Source of the DNA: Campanula takesimana
Lineage: Eukaryota; Streptophyta; Magnoliopsida; Asterales; Campanulaceae
Length of the DNA stretch: 64,000 nt
Assembly: GCA_026119855.1 (NCBI GenBank)
Contig: JAOWBW010000147.1
Span: 620,001 to 684,000 of the forward strand
Direction of reading: 5' to 3'
How positions within the stretch are numbered: position 1 is the stretch's first letter; the number at the start of each line of letters is the position of its first letter. Of the stretch, positions 1 through 10,941 are shown in pieces. The translations under genes were made by a program, and so were the position numbers. The notes below the pieces were generated by a model. That model had not been told where the DNA came from. It worked only from the letters and a program-made list of their open reading frames with translations, and did no database searches.

Positions 1-274
1 CAAAGAAGCTCCTTTGATATTCGTTCGAAGTGTGGATACCGCTAGAGGGTGAAAATCATCATCTTCAAAGTTCGTGTTCAAGCTTTGTGATCGTGATCAA
101 GTCTTCAAAATCTCCACCAAAGACCAAGAGAAAATTTGATAGCCATCAAGGGTTAGTTATTCCTATATTCATCTTGTTGTATTAGATTTAATCATATGAA
201 CGGATCCATGGCTTTGGGTTTCTTAAAATTTTAAATGCTAATTTCCGCTGCGCATGTTTGATCGAAACCCAACA
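1..274 (+). repeat. 3' end of an LTR, family S (cut by the window edge)
   Basis: The segment aligns by eye with the last 270 bases of the S LTRs ending at 18031, 49642 and 51733: the same GATATTCGTTCG start, the phrase GTGTGGATACCGCTAGAGGG, CATCAAGGGT, and the end CCGCTGCGCATG...GAAACCCAACA. The other copies begin TGTTGG and end CCCAACA, so this is the U5 end of a plus-oriented LTR. What follows at 275 is not a primer binding site, so this is either a solo LTR or the 3' LTR of an element lying to the left. It interrupts the plus-strand ORF that follows. Confidence 0.8.
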
Positions 275-493
275 CCTAGCAGCACTTTGAGATATAGAGA
301 GGCTGCTGTTGATTCGAGTAACATTCTTGCTGACCCTTTCGGTACTCCTTTGGATGATTTTTATTCTAGGAGACGTGTTGCAGCACAGAAGGTTTCGGTG
401 CGTATTAGTGCTCCTTCGTTACCCAAGAAGAAAAGGATTGAGAGACGATCGGGCGGTCCTTTGAATGCCAAGAGAAAATTGGATTTTTCTTAG
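275..493 (+). pseudogene. C-terminal tail of a plus-strand ORF, antisense to the Tat element
   Basis: An open frame runs to a TAG at 491-493; 73 codons lie outside the LTR, and the frame stays open back into the LTR to 254 by chance. The C-terminus is basic, with a nuclear-localisation-like PKKKRIERR stretch and the ending KRKLDFS. It is followed by AT-rich DNA with AATAAA-like words, resembling a plant 3' UTR. It lies beyond the 3' end of the minus-strand Tat pol and runs towards it. Several Tat-lineage elements are known to carry an antisense ORF between pol and the 3' LTR, so I infer that this is its remnant, cut by the S LTR. It could instead be an exon of a host gene. No domain recognised. 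Confidence 0.4.
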
Positions 494-887
494 TACCCTA
501 AGAGATTGCAATTTAGACCACTTTGTTTTATGATTTAATATTTTGATGTCTTTTGTTGCTCAATAAATCTGTTGTAATGGTTTGAATAATTCATTGAATG
601 AATAAAAATTGCATTTTGTTATTTGAAGTGAATTGGGTATTTTTGATATGTTTTAGACCGCACCCGAAGGTTGCCTACGTTCCTCCAGTTGGGAGGCTCA
701 GGTCTTCGTAGTTCAAACAAACAAAGACCATTTTTTTTATTTTTTTTATTTATTTTTTTTTTTGGTTGTGCACCCTGTTTTTTGCCTAGACCGCCCTTTC
801 GGGTTTTCAATCTAGCGGGCTTCTTTTTTTGCACGTGCTCTAATTTTTGCCTAGGCCGCCCTTGCAGGTTTTCAACCTAGCGAGCGA

Positions 888-919
<32 letters not shown>

Positions 920-930
920 GTCTTTGTTTA
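494..930. other. non-coding 3' region of the Tat element with two imperfect repeats and a T-tract
   Basis: No gene is seen. Two imperfect direct repeats of about 45 bases, each reading TTTTTGCCTAG(A/G)CCGCCC and then GGTTTTCAA(T/C)CTAGCG, lie at about 779-823 and 845-889. A long T-tract (A on the element strand) fills about 890-916. This is the spacer just 3' of the integrase stop on the minus strand. No polypurine tract or 3' LTR edge (TGTCTACA) is seen, so the 3' LTR must lie outside the window. Confidence 0.6.
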
Positions 931-1668
931 TTAAGCGTAGAACCTCTTGAGCTTGTCGAGGTTGACCTCCTTTGGCAGCTGGTCACCATCTAAATCCACG
1001 AGCCGGACTGCACCACCGCTTAGTATCTTTTTGACCACGTACGGACCGATCCATCGGGGTCCCCATTTCCCCAGGGGATTCATGGCGTTAGGAGGATGTT
1101 GTCTTAAGACCAAATCTCCCACATTGATGTTTCGAGGCTTCACTTTTTTGTTGAAAGCTCTTGCCATCCTTTGCTGATATGGTCTCGTGCGTTCGAGTGC
1201 CCTTAACCTTTTCTCGTCGAGTAAGGCTAGCTGTTCGTATCGACTCTGCATCCAGTTGACCTCGTTGACTTGATTCTCGAGGAGGACCCGTAGAGATGGG
1301 ACTTCAAGTTCGATAGGGAGCACGGCTTCAGAACCATAGACCAATGCATAAGGAGTTTCTCCTGTTGCGGATCGTATTGACGTGCGGTAGCCCCACAATG
1401 CTAATGGTAGCTTTTCGGGCCAATCCCTTCCTGTCGAGGCCATCTTCTTGACGATGGTCTCGATGGTCTTATTTGCTGCTTCGACTGCGCCATTTGCTTG
1501 GGGCCGGTAAGGAGATGACTTGTGCTTGGTGATCTTGTATTCTACCAAAAGTGCATCCATTTCCTTCTCGAAGTGAGAGCCGTTGTCGGAAATTATTTCA
1601 TGAGGCACGCCGTATCGGCACATGATATTAATCTTTACAAATTCGGCCACTTTCTTGGCGTTGAGGGT
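931..1668 (-). pseudogene. Tat integrase, C-terminal part
   Basis: These 245 codons continue the integrase after an in-frame TGA at 1671-1669. Visible are the second catalytic aspartate in SDNGSHF (about 1585-1600), the catalytic glutamate in QANGAVEAANK (about 1475-1505), and a C-terminal part with WGPRWIGPYVV and a basic NLDKLKRFYA end. Retroviral-type integrase joins the cDNA ends to target DNA in the nucleus. With the first aspartate just upstream of the TGA, the D-D-E triad is complete in the DNA but split by the stop. The TGA is read as a CGA-to-TGA transition, since the expected residue is arginine (inference from relatives). The frame ends at TAG or similar near 931. Confidence 0.85.
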
Positions 1669-2529
1669 TCAATAGGCTTGTGCTTCGACCCACTTTGTGA
1701 AGTAGTCGACTGCTACTAGGACGAACGACTGCCCATTGCTCCCGGCAGGATGAACTTTACCGATGATGTCTATCCCCCAACAAGAGAAAGGCCAAGGTGT
1801 GACCATGTTGTAAAGTTGTGAGGGTGGAGCATGTTGTAGATTAGCGTGGAACTGGCACTTGGCACACCTTTTGACTTTCTCGATACAGTCTCGTTCCATA
1901 GTGCTCCAATAGTAACCAATGCGAAGTATCTTCTTGACTAGCATAAACCCATTCATGTGGGGTCCACATTCTCCTTCGTGCACTTCACACATTATCTCTT
2001 GAGCTTCGGTCTCATTGGCGCATAAGAGATTGATCCCGTCGTGGTGCCTTTTATAGACTCGGTCTCCAATCAGTACGTACCGAGAGGCTAACCTTTGCAG
2101 AGCTGCTTGAGACTTCTTATTGATGTTCTCGGGATAAGTGCCGTCTTTGAGGAAGTTCATGATGTCTGAATACCACGGAGATTTTGTTTGGACCTTGTTG
2201 ATCTCGATGCTCATGCAATATGCTGGGCTGTTCCTTCGAGCAATTTTGAAAGGCTTCACCATTTTTCCTTTGGGCATTTCAACTAATGAAGCTATAGTGG
2301 CCAGTGCATCGGCGAAGCGATTCTTATCTCTTGGCAGGTAGTTGAAAGTGATCTCTTGGAATTGTTCAACTAGTTCTTCAAGGTGCTGACCATACTGTTG
2401 GAGAGTCGGGTCTTGGGTTCGCCATTTGCCCGATTGCTGATTGATAAGGAGCAAAGAGTCGCCGAACACTTCTAGTTCCGTGACGTTTCTGTCGAGAGCT
2501 GCTTCTAGCCCCGCTATACATGCTTCGTA
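1669..2529 (-). pseudogene. Tat archaeal-type RNase H (end) and integrase zinc-binding/N-terminal core
   Basis: This segment lies between the TAG at 2532-2530 and the TGA at 1671-1669, in the same frame as its neighbours. It opens with YEACIAGLEAAL, the middle of the second RNase H, and ends that domain near NRFADALATIASL. Then come an HEGxCGxH and CAKC zinc-finger pair (HHCC, about 1990-1860) and the first integrase aspartate in WGIDIIG (about 1770). The break falls after WVEAQAY, inside the integrase core. The expected residue at the TAG is glutamate (EYEACIAGL in relatives), so a single GAG-to-TAG change explains it. The pieces are otherwise full length. Confidence 0.85.
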
Positions 2530-5337
2530 CTAGGCAATGTTGTTGGTAGCTTCGAATTCCAGGCGTATGGCAATGGGAGTGTAGATGTCTTTTGGATCGA
2601 CAAGCAATACCCCTATACCAAAACCGTGTTTATTGGCGGCGCCATCGAAAAAAAGTTGCCACTTGTCTTCCTCGGTTGCAGTACAAATTAAATGCTCGTC
2701 AGGGAACTGTACATCTTCCCCCTTCACTTCGTCACACGGGAATTCGGCAAGCTGGTCACTGAACACTTTCCCCCTGACGGATTTTAGTGTGACGTAAGTG
2801 ATATCATAGCCGGCGAGCATGAAGTACCATTTGGCTATTCTTGTTGACATGAAAGGCTTCTCGAAGATGTAGCGGAGCGGGTCCACCTTTGCTACTAGCT
2901 TGATCGGAAAAGCTTCCATATAGTGTTTGAGCTTTTGAGTGACCCAAACCAATGCTGCACATGACTTCTCTAAAACAGAGTAGTTGTTTTCGCCTCCTTG
3001 GAATCGGCGACTGACAAAATAAATGGCGTTCTCCTTTGTGGACTCTCGTTGCTCTTGTGCTAACATAGCCCCTAGGGCTTCATCATTGACGGTGAGATAA
3101 AGCAACAGAGGTTTCTCCTTGTGTGGCGGAACTAGAACAGGAGGGCACGTCAAGTAATGCTTCACTTGATCGAAGGCTTCTTGGCACGCGTCGGTCCATT
3201 CTAGAGCCACGTTCTTCTTGAGTAACTTGAAGATTGGCTCGCACATGGAAGTAAGTTGGTGCACAAACCGACTGATGTATTGTAGTCTGCCCATGAAACC
3301 TTTAATCTCTTTCTGCGTCTTCGGAGGAGGCATGTCAATGATTGCCTTGATTTTGGAGGGGTCTACTTCGATTCCCCTTTCTGTGACCATATAACCAAGA
3401 ACTTTGCCTCGGATAACCCCAAATGTGCACTTTGCAGGGTTGAGCCTCATCTTGTGTTGACGAAGCCTTTCGAAGAATTTGCGGAGATCGGTCAAATGTT
3501 GACCATCGGTTCCTTTGGAGTGAATGATCATGTCGTCCACATAGACCTCGATTTCTTTGTGAATCATATCGTGGAACAAGTCTGTCACTGCTCTTTGGTA
3601 GGAAGCCCCAGTGTTTCTTAACCCAAATGGCATGACTGTGTAGCAAAAGGTACCCCACGGTGTTGTGAAGGCTGTCTTATGTTGATCTTCCTCGGCCATG
3701 AGAATCTGATTGTACCCAGCGAACCCATCCACAAATGAGCGAACCTCGTAGGCAGCAGTGGAGTCGACTAGCATGTCGATATTAGGGAGTGGAAAATCAT
3801 CCTTTGGGGAAGCTTTGTTTAAATCCCGGAAGTCTACATAAACTCGGACCTTGCCGTTCACCTTCCTGACTGTCACAATGTTGGCTAACCATGTCGGATA
3901 CTCGATAACCTTGATGAAACCCACGTTGAGGAGCTTCTCAATCTCTTCTTTGACCTGCAGAGACCATTCTGGCTTGATCTTCCTGAGCTTCTGTTTTACT
4001 GGTCTGGCATCTTCTCTGATCGGAATCCTGTGCTCCGCTACCTTTCTGTCTAAACCCGGCATGTCTTTGTATGACCATGCGAACACATCCACGAACTCCC
4101 GTAGTAATGCAGTCAATCTGTCTCTGTCGTCTCCTTTGAAGAAGCTTCCAATCTTGGTTTCTTTTGGCTCTTCTTCGGTACCCAGATTAACAACCTGCAA
4201 TTCTTCGTCAGCCTTTGGACCATTCTCGCCACGACTACGGACTTGTTGAGCAAGTTCATTTAAGTATGTTGTGTTTTCGTGGTCTATTTCATCATAATTT
4301 GAATCGTTATTAACTTGTTCGTTAAGTTCATTATTAGTTAATTCATCATTTATGATGTTTGCAATCTCAGGGTACTCAGAAATATCAAATTTTTCATTAG
4401 CAAAGAAAGGAAACACACGCTCGGCTATGGCCTCCAAATCCTCTTGGGTGAGGGTATTAGAGACACTCTCGAACTCGAAAGTAAGTGTAAGCTGCTCTTC
4501 CTTTGTTGCTGTTCGGGGTATGCAACCCATTTCTTGGACTAAGAATTCCTCGGATACCACGGGCCCTTTTGTTGAATACCAATTGTTGATCGGCTCGGAG
4601 CTTGGCGGGATTTCACTGATAGTCTCATTCATGATGACGGTGTCATGGATGGCGTTGACTTGGCATTTGTTCATTACGGCAAGCTCTTCGAACATGGAGG
4701 CTAAATCTGCCAGTTCTTCCCCCACGGTGATTTCTGTCTCGGACTCTATAGTCACCTTCCTTCCCCACCATTCACGGGGTGACATGGGAGTTGGTTCCCT
4801 TTCGGATTTCTGGATCTCACAATCGGAGAAGATTTCGAGGCCAGGCTTTTTGACACCCTTATCGTTAACCCATGGTTCGGGAAAGATCATGTATGGAACG
4901 TCTTCCCCTTGGCGGACAAAATAACCATTCAACGTCTTGCGGTAAGGCCTTAGATTAGGGACCTCATAACGACGGCCTTTTTTACGAGCTCGGGCCCTTT
5001 CGTTTTTGATTGCTTGTTCTTGCTTCAAGTCTTCTTCGGAAGGCTCGTACCCCAAACCGAACGTGTTCTTGACAAATGGGACATGCACGGGATGTAGGAT
5101 TCCTTGCTGATATTTCCCTAAGCCTAAACCAGGGAAGTAGTCCATATTCCTCATCATGCGGAGTACTTTGTGATTGCTGGGGGTCCATGATCCGTTTCCC
5201 CCTTCTTTGTCAATGGCGTTGATTGAGACGCCGGAGAGAGTGGAGTCTGGTAGACCATGCTGAACTTGGTGGATGGGCTCACCTTTTCTGTGGATAGTGA
5301 TGTTTTCAGCCATTACGGTCACTATTTCATCACCGTT
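2530..5337 (-). pseudogene. Tat pol: G-patch, reverse transcriptase, RNase H and start of the second RNase H
   Basis: The frame is open from just after the TGA at 5340-5338 to the TAG at 2532-2530. The first ATG is at 5322, but the frame is continuous with gag-protease. In order: a G-patch-like segment MDYFPGLGLGKYQQG (about 5095-5165), an acidic spacer, reverse transcriptase with RKVNGKVRVYVDFRDLNKA and the YVDDM catalytic box at 3543-3529, then an RNase H with LTVNDEALGAMLAQ and DPLRYIFEKP that looks weakened at its catalytic positions. Last is the beginning of the archaeal-type RNase H (KWQLFFDGAANKHG, about 2630-2670). It copies element RNA into DNA in cytoplasmic particles. Length and order fit Tat elements. 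Confidence 0.9.
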
Positions 5338-7480
5338 TCAGATCTTGACACATTGGTGGAGAGTTGATGGTACGGCATTAGCACTATGAATCCATGGTCG
5401 ACCCAACAGTAAGTTGAACGAGGCCGGGATATCAAGCACTTGGAATGGAACGGACATGACCATGCTCCCAAACTCAATGTCAATTTCGATCATACCCATG
5501 ACTGTACGGGCGGTGCTGTCATAACCTCGGATTACTTGAGTAGAGGGCTTTAAATCAGAATCCTTAAGCCCCAGTATGCCCATGATTCTACCAGGCATGA
5601 GATTGAGTGTAGAACCGCCGTCCACTAAGACTCTTGAGACGGACCTCCCCCTTGCTCGTATTTTAAGGTAAATAGCTTCGTTGTGGTCGGAACCAAATGG
5701 TGGAAGGTCCATATCGGCAAAGGTGATGACGTTGCCAAAGTGAATGTGACCAATCATTGCTGTGAGGTCCTCGGGAGTAGTATCGGGAGAAACTGATGTA
5801 TCATCGAGATTGCGAATGACAAGATCTCGATGTTTCTTTGAGGATGCAATGAGGTCCCAAATAGAGATGTTGGCTTGAGTTTTCTTGAGTTGGACAAGTA
5901 GAGGATCTTCGGGAGTGTTGTGAGCTTGCGGCCTTTGAGAAGAGGAGCTCGGTGCGGAAGTGGAAGGGTTGCTTGCTATGACTCGACCGGATCGAGTTAG
6001 CATATTGACGTTCCCATCTTGCTTCCTTTTCCTATTTTCTAGTACTTCCCTCATTACCTCATCATAAGTCACTACATAACAAGAATTGTCAAGTTTATTC
6101 GTAACATTGGGGCCCCCATTCACAATTGGGATTGAATGGGTGGTCCCCTCAAGTTCTCCTATCTCTATTACATTGACATGCTCATCATTAGTCACTACAA
6201 ATTCTTTCTTATCTATGAGATCTTGAATGACATTGCGGAGAACGAAGCATTCCTCGGTGGTGTGGCCACTATATTGGTGGTAGCCACAATATTTGTGGTG
6301 AGCATGATTGTCGTGGATCCTCTTGGGTTGGTACCCTTGCACGGGTGTGACTTGACCCTTTGCCTTGAGGACCTCGAACACTTCGGTTTGAGTCATGCCT
6401 TGGAGAGGCGTGTAGACACGGTCACTTCGGGGCCTTTTCCCTTGAGGTGGAGGAACCCTTTTGTAATTCCCCTTGTCAATAGTGACGGCGTTGACCGAGG
6501 CCTCTTTTGTGGAGTTGGAAGCGGCCTTGTAGCGGTAAGTAGGAGTGGTCTTCTTAATCTCCTTGAGCAAGTCATCCATGCGTACCCCCGCCTCATACAT
6601 TTGGGAGAAGTCGGAGTAGCAAGCCCCACTTAGGTGAGTGCGGAGATCAATCTTGAGACACTTGAGAAAGATGTCCATTTGCTCTTTTGTGTTCGGCCTC
6701 TCAACAATTTCGGAGAGTTTGTCATTCCATCTCCTTGTGAAGTCGATGAAGGACTCATTGTCTCGTTGAGTAGTGTTCTCTAGCTCTTTCCTTGTGGGCC
6801 GGTGAGTGGTGTTGCCTTGGTATTGGTTCTTGAAGGCAAGCATGGCGGAGTCCCAATCAAGACGGACAGTGAGCGGGAGAGTAGCATACCAATCTTTTGC
6901 CGCTCCCTCGAGAGTGAGAGGAAAGCATTGAGCCATCACCTTGGTGGAGACCTTCTTTGGAACCATTGCCCAAATATAAGTCTCGATGTGAGCCATAGGA
7001 CAAGAGTTGCCCTTGAATTTGCTTATGTCGGGCATCTTGAACTTATCGGGAAGAGCAGCCATAGTACTCATGAGGATGGATGATTGATAAAGGCTTGTGT
7101 CGGAGCCTTTCCCCATGTTGAGCCCATTGAATTTTTGGTCGATGTAGGCCATGATAGAATCCACCATTTTGGGCTCATTGTTCTCGGAACTTGGTTCCCC
7201 CATCTTTTTGGTGCGGGTGCTGACATACGGACTTTTGAATAAACCCTCGGTCCATTCGGATTCATCATCATTGTTCTTGTTCTTTCCCTTGGCAAGGTTG
7301 GTGAGCTTTTCTTTCATTAGCTCCATTTCGGCCTCGTGGGCCTCCCTTTGGCTGTCGAGGTGGGATTGCCAAATCATCTTTGCTTTGTGCCTCCTTGTTA
7401 AGGGTGGAGACTTGCTCTTGGAGGAGTTGGACCATAGTTGAGAGCTGTTCGAGAGACATGGTGTTGCTGCTGCCGGTCAT
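5338..7480 (-). pseudogene. Tat gag and aspartic protease, frameshifted near its start
   Basis: I place the start at the ATG 7480-7478 (MTGSSNTMSLEQL), because the sense continues from there through a coiled-coil-like stretch. At about 7381-7387 one extra base in an AAAGCAAAG run shifts the frame, after which the frame is open from MIWQSHLDS (7377) to the TGA at 5340-5338. The gag part assembles the particle. A zinc-knuckle-like CGYHQYSGHTTEEC lies at about 6250-6305, and the protease has VLVDGGSTLN (catalytic Asp codon near 5622) and LLGRPWIH. Protease ends about 20 residues before the TGA, which lies in frame with pol. Length is about 710 codons, normal for a Tat gag-PR. Confidence 0.85.
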
Positions 7481-8824
7481 GGTTGGAGCTGTTGGAGTGA
7501 TCTCTTCACGGACTAACCGATTTGCTGAATCCCGGTAGACTTTGTAAGTACCAATTGAACCTATATTGCAGAAGAGGCCCTTGTCAGTCTTGAGTAACAC
7601 TTGCGGTCCATGAAGAGGCTTAGAGCACACAGTTGGGCACACGACTCGAACCACATAAGAAAAGACTCTTTTTTTTTTTTTTTTTTTTTTAAGTCGGAGG
7701 GAATGAATCCCTTTTGGGGTTTCTAAGAAAATAATGGAATCGTCACACTAGTATATAGACCATCTCGCGGTCCCATATACTCATCGGATTCCACCACGTT
7801 TGTGAATCCTACATGTATTGGGATTAGACTAAATTAATGTTGTAAAGCATACATGCGGGGACGGATTTTTATTTTCGTCCAAAATAACCACTTTTGGGGA
7901 CGGATTTTTATTGCGTCCGTTTCAACAAATTGGCATGTATGATTTGAAGACATTAGTTTAGGGAAACCTCGGTACATGGAAACCGACTTGAGTCACGGAG
8001 TGTTAGACCCTAACTAGAATTTGTGTGGTTTGTGCTCGGCTTGAATATGAGGCTCAAAGGTCACCCCCGGCATGTAGTCTTGAACTACGCCACGGGCTGA
8101 GGTTTACCGCTTCGAAAGAGCCAAGGTCTGGTGGAGCTTGAAACTTTCTAGGACGGGCCTCGACGGGTTTGGGGTTGGACTTGTGCGACTCGATAGTGAG
8201 CAGTTCATAGGAATATGTGCATGTAGTGTGAGGTCTATCAAGTGACAAATTTTTTATTTTTTTTTATATTTTTTTTTTTTTTTTTTTTTTTTGAAAAGAA
8301 AGAAAAACACACAAAACACGTAAGCACATAAAATTACAACTCTCGAATCACCCGTGTGACCGGTAAATAAAACACAAAATTAAAACAGTCTGAGGGTTCA
8401 ATTCTGTTCTGATGCAGGCAACTGTGCCCACACCCCACTGTACTGCTCAGTCACTGAAACCTGTCTCTGTTCTGGAACCAACCCAGAAGCGTGCGCCTCT
8501 GAGTTCTGATGTGGGACGCGCGCGCATGGCGCAATCATTATGGGAGGCGCGCGCTTCTGGTACACACCTGTCAGAATGTCAGACTTTGGACTCAGGGGAT
8601 TGCCCTGGTCCTATGTTCATATTGTAACCCCTGCAGAAGTGATTAGTGCAGAATAACAGAAGAAGAAGATGAAGAACATGAAGAAGTGGGCGATTCTGGT
8701 CCTTGATGCGGGATGCGCGCGCCTTAGGCTTAAAAGGCCAGACGCGCGCGCCTCCCCCATCAGGAAACAGAATGCCCAGAAAAGATGTAGATTTTGATCA
8801 GAACGCAAGTTTAACCCTCAAAAC
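7481..8824 (-). other. Tat leader between primer site and gag, non-coding
   Basis: No convincing ORF. It holds two T-tracts (about 7671-7690 and 8250-8293; A-tracts on the element strand), a tandem pair of GGGGACGGATTTTTATT words (about 7857-7922), and a cluster of CG-rich words of the form GGCGCGCGC at about 8486-8560 and 8705-8755 that recur in the LTR. The minus-strand frame at 7268-7654 is the gag start plus leader read through. Confidence 0.6.
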
Positions 8825-8842
8825 TCCCCAGCGGAGTCGCCA
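8825..8842 (-). other. primer binding site of the Tat element
   Basis: On the minus strand the 18 bases read TGGCGACTCCGCTGGGGA, one base from the LTR edge at 8844. The sequence would pair with a tRNA ending UCGCCA. From memory this is the tRNA-Arg-type site of Ogre/Tat elements; the exact tRNA was not checked. Confidence 0.8.
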
Positions 8843-8843
8843 C

Positions 8844-9822
8844 TGTAGATACCCCGGGTGGGAACACCACGGCCTTCGGCTCGGGCGCGTGATGTTATCC
8901 TAGGATGTCTAACTTGATTTTAGATTGTTTTAGAGTCGCCACCTATGTTTTGAGGAACATAAGAAAAACCTATTGATTGTAGCCTATGTTTTAGTTACGA
9001 AAACAGAGATTCTTTGTTTTGAGGTCCGGGGGTTAGATTACGAGATGGGAAGTACCGAAACACCCATCTCGCCCAACTTAAGTTGGTCTTGCTTGATCAA
9101 AATCTACATAAATGAAAATGTTCTTCTTCCTATTCTTCTTTAAGTCATAAAAATGGGGGGTTTAAAATATGATTTGGAATGTAGGAGATGACTCCTTAAC
9201 CAACCTCAATGAGATGAGGTGATCACTAGAGTCATGTCCCAAAATGATTTGGGTGATTGCACATTTGATTAAAGTAAAAGAGAGAGAGGAGATGAAGTAA
9301 AAAAAAAGAAAGGAAAAGATGGACTTTTACCTACAATTTGAAGAACTTCAAACGTTGCTTGATGAGATCCTTGGAGAACCTTTAGAAAGTGATTTTTTGT
9401 CTTGTTTTCGATCCTTGAAAATGGAGGTAAAGAGAGTTTTTTATAGGTGAAAGAGGGGTGTTTTTGGTGCCAAAACTCAGTCACCAAGAAATTCTTCCCG
9501 GGCAAAATCCTGTAAATTGAGCAAGGGAGGGAATCCTGGCCAGAAATCTGTAACTGACGCCCAGAGGCGCGCGCTTCCTGCTTTGGGGGCGGGAGGCGCG
9601 CGCGTCTGGATCCTAGTATCGGAGGCGCGCGACTTAGAGAAGGCAATTTTGACAGAATGGACTAGAAAGTCAGCCCTGTTATTCAGTTTAGTCCCTGAAC
9701 TTAACGAAGTCAGTCAGGAACTTAACGGAAGTGACAGGAACTCACGAGGAACACTAAAAATGGGGAGAAACACAAAATCAAATGTGCAATCGGGGTGAGA
9801 GGTCCAAGGCGGGGTGTCTACA
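8844..9822 (-). repeat. 5' LTR of the Tat element
   Basis: 979 bp. On the element strand it begins TGTAGACACCCCGCC (9822 leftwards) and ends CCGGGGTATCTACA (8844), a near-perfect terminal inverted repeat. The U3 part contains three CG-rich GAGGCGCGCGC-type words at about 9563-9635. A TATA box follows at 9445-9438. The right neighbour (CCTTATTTTCCC) matches the other copies of the host unit, which fixes the right edge. Confidence 0.9.
9438..9445 (-). promoter_or_regulatory. TATA box of the Tat LTR
   Basis: The minus strand reads CCTATAAAAAACTC, about 380 bases into the LTR from its U3 end. The CG-rich words lie 120-190 bases upstream of it. Confidence 0.6.
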
Positions 9823-10941
9823 CCTTATTTTCCCCTTTGCAAAATAGAATGTGATTTATCCATTTTAAAAGTATAAAATCATAAATTTGGTATATATATA
9901 TATATATATGTTCACTAATGTGAATGCATGAAATACCAAAGGTCTTAGTTGGCTATTTGAATATTCTAGTACATTTACTAGTAAGTTCATGAATAAAATA
10001 GTACATGTATCTCTTTAAGTTGAGATCATCTAAAGTCTCTCTAGAATTTTCTTATGTCTAGTATAAATAGCCATTTAATGGTTGATGAAAAATCTATACT
10101 TATAGTATTTTAAAGTTGGTGAAATCAACCATGGGAATAACACATAAGCTACAAATGGGTTTTTCTTGATTTAGAAAATGCCATGTAATATAAACTTTGC
10201 AATCTTGGAGGCTTTTGACATTCTCCTACCTAAGTTAAAATAAGAGGTAATAACCATACATATGAAACTAGGTACTTTAGTGATTCTATAAGAAGAGAAT
10301 GGTATTTATAGAACATATACTCTTATATATAGCGTATTAGACTAGCTATGTCATATCTTATTGAACATATACTCTTATATATAGAGTATTAGACTAGGTA
10401 GTTAGTGGATGCATTAAAGAACAATAAGATCATTACGAAGTGACTTTTCAATTTTCAACTAATCAAATTTTCATAATTCAATGGATTTGAATAAACAATA
10501 AGATCATTAAGAAATGACTTTTCAGTTTTCAACTAATCAAATTTTCATAATTCAATTACTTTGAATATCATGCATTGTTTCAAGTTGGTGCATGCATTAT
10601 AAAAGAACCTGATAAAGAATATAAAAGAATAGATATATTTATTTAAAACGCATCTTTTTCATTTCCCCATTCAATACCAATATTAATTTGAAGATAAAAA
10701 AATCTAAATGACTTTTCTCTTTGGAAGACAGATAGTCGTTGCGGGGAATATAAAAAAATAGAAGGAAAAAATCATTTTTATTGTTGTATGAAATTATAGA
10801 CTTCCTCCTACTTCTTTTCTTCTTTATACATTCATGTCATTTATTTCCACAATTTATTTAACATTCTCTCTCTATATCTATGTACTATATGATTTTGGCT
10901 TTAACTATTTTCTCACATTGTTTTCCTTTTTCTTTCATTAG

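Larger units (their letters stand above)
275..9822 (-). mobile_element. Ty3/gypsy retrotransposon, Tat lineage, decayed; 3' LTR outside the window
   Basis: From right to left: a 979-bp 5' LTR, a primer site matching a tRNA 3' end (the TGGCGACTCCGCTGGGGA type I associate with Ogre/Tat elements), a 1.3-kb leader, gag, protease, RT, RNase H, a second RNase H and integrase. The second, archaeal-type RNase H between the first RNase H and integrase is the recognised hallmark of the Tat lineage. All coding parts share one frame apart from one frameshift near the gag start, with stops at 5340-5338, 2532-2530 and 1671-1669. The element is therefore a recently inactivated copy. Its right edge abuts the duplicated host unit at 9823. 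Confidence 0.85.

Noticed and set aside
890..916. T-tract as a LINE or SINE poly-A tail
   Set aside because: It lies between Tat pol and its 3' region, has no retroposon body or target duplication, and similar tracts occur in the Tat leader.
4352..4924. 190-codon plus-strand ORF
   Set aside because: Antisense shadow of the Tat pol spacer and G-patch region; no motif, no start context.
8825..8842. tRNA gene near the Tat LTR
   Set aside because: Only an 18-base match to a tRNA 3' end exists here, as expected for a primer site; the same applies at 25149, 38570 and 58952.
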